Source of the DNA: Actinospineispora acaciae DSM 45401 | GTDB lineage: Bacteria > Actinomycetota > Actinomycetes > Mycobacteriales > Pseudonocardiaceae | Direction of reading: 5' to 3' | DNA: 64,000 bases | Assembly (NCBI RefSeq): GCF_000620785.1 | Contig: NZ_JIAI01000001.1 | Span: 992,001 to 1,056,000 of the forward strand | In this document: in pieces, positions 63,888-64,000 of the stretch | How the letters are laid out: each line of letters begins with the position of its first letter | Numbering within the stretch: the first letter of the stretch is position 1 | Notes under the pieces: model-generated | The model's input: the letters and a program-made list of their open reading frames with translations, nothing else | Told to the model about the DNA's origin: nothing | Database searches by the model: none | Made by a program: the position numbers and the translations under genes

Positions 63888-64000
63888 CCGTGGCTCCCGG
63901 CGACGGCGGGGCTCTCCGGGCGGTCCCGCACCGCCACGTGGAAGACCAGGTTGAGCACGACGGCGACGATCGTCCCGGTCGCGACGCCGCTCTTGAAGAA
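63884..64000 (-). CDS. NCS2-family (xanthine/uracil) permease, 3' end only
   Basis: Only the last 38 codons are inside the window. They read FFKSGVATGTIVAVVLNLVFH followed by a polar tail AVRDRPESPAVAGSHG, which looks like the final transmembrane helix and C-terminus of uracil/xanthine permeases. The stop overlaps the UbiX ATG by four bases, so this gene belongs to the UbiX-UbiD-CobW operon. The family call rests on this short C-terminal piece and needs the rest of the gene. Confidence 0.55.
   Translation of the reverse strand, partial: FFKSGVATGTIVAVVLNLVFHVAVRDRPESPAVAGSHG

Noticed and set aside
1-64000. tRNA, rRNA, insertion sequences, prophage or integrase genes
   Set aside because: No cloverleaf-like sequence, transposase motif or phage gene was recognised on either strand. 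This was reading only; a tRNA scan and an IS search would be needed to exclude them.

Overview
The window looks like a chromosomal stretch of a high-GC actinomycete: G/C is strongly enriched at third codon positions, GTG and TTG starts are common, genes are chained by 1-8 nt overlaps (usually ATGA or GTGA), the ABC sugar cassette lacks its own ATPase, and there is a Tat lipoprotein binding protein. I saw no rRNA, tRNA, CRISPR array, transposase or phage gene. The DNA is almost entirely catabolic: clusters of transporters, regulators and small-molecule enzymes, mostly for organic acids, cyclic amides and nitrogen heterocycles.

Layout. (1) 1-3592: a FadR-type regulator (cut by the left edge) divergent from an MFS permease, HpaI-type aldolase and D-2-hydroxyacid dehydrogenase. 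(2) 3589-7747: a small membrane-anchored unknown, then an apparently leaderless GntR/UTRA regulator, a DadA-like amine oxidase and an AbgT permease, in a block with less GC-biased codons. (3) 15696-7692 (minus): lipoprotein binding protein, a one-chain double ABC permease, RraA-like protein, enolase-superfamily dehydratase and penicillin-acylase-type hydrolase. (4) 15706-19401: MerR regulator and methyltransferase, a carboxylesterase and a cyclase-family hydrolase.

(5) 19418-32864: two divergent operons around an IclR regulator, with a mirrored pair of operators. The minus arm has PrpD, racemase, flavoprotein, dihydropyrimidinase, nitrilase-family amidohydrolase and MFS. The plus arm has IclR, CoA-transferase, CitE-like lyase, cyclase, PrpD and MFS. 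I read this as one pathway: opening of a cyclic amide, then CoA activation and retro-aldol cleavage. (6) 32870-35232: a small secreted protein, an SDR under a strong palindrome, and an unusual cyclase. (7) 35316-38621: a single polypeptide joining a molybdopterin oxidoreductase to a flavin/ferredoxin reductase.

(8) 38622-45442: a GntR regulator with SuyA/SuyB-like lyase subunits, a SlcC-like dehydrogenase broken by a one-base frameshift, a ComC-like dehydrogenase, a TauE-type exporter and a DUF3311/SSS symporter. This combination points to sulfolactate use. GntR-type operators occur at both promoters. (9) 45662-60885: a GntR regulator and a 12-gene operon with isochorismatase-type hydrolase, HyuB, HyuA, LLM flavin enzyme, cytosine-deaminase-like amidohydrolase, gamma-glutamyltransferase-type hydrolase, DUF6506, DUF1028, SnoaL-like protein, NCS1 permease, ureohydrolase and MFS. 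The parts list resembles the deaminase route of creatinine/N-methylhydantoin breakdown, with extra steps. (10) 60986-64000 (minus): NCS2 permease (cut by the right edge), UbiX, UbiD and a CobW GTPase, probably a decarboxylation cassette. A short dispersed repeat occurs at 45489 and as an inverted pair at 60858-60980, where it may terminate convergent transcription.

All functional assignments come from reading motifs and context; no database search or computation was run.
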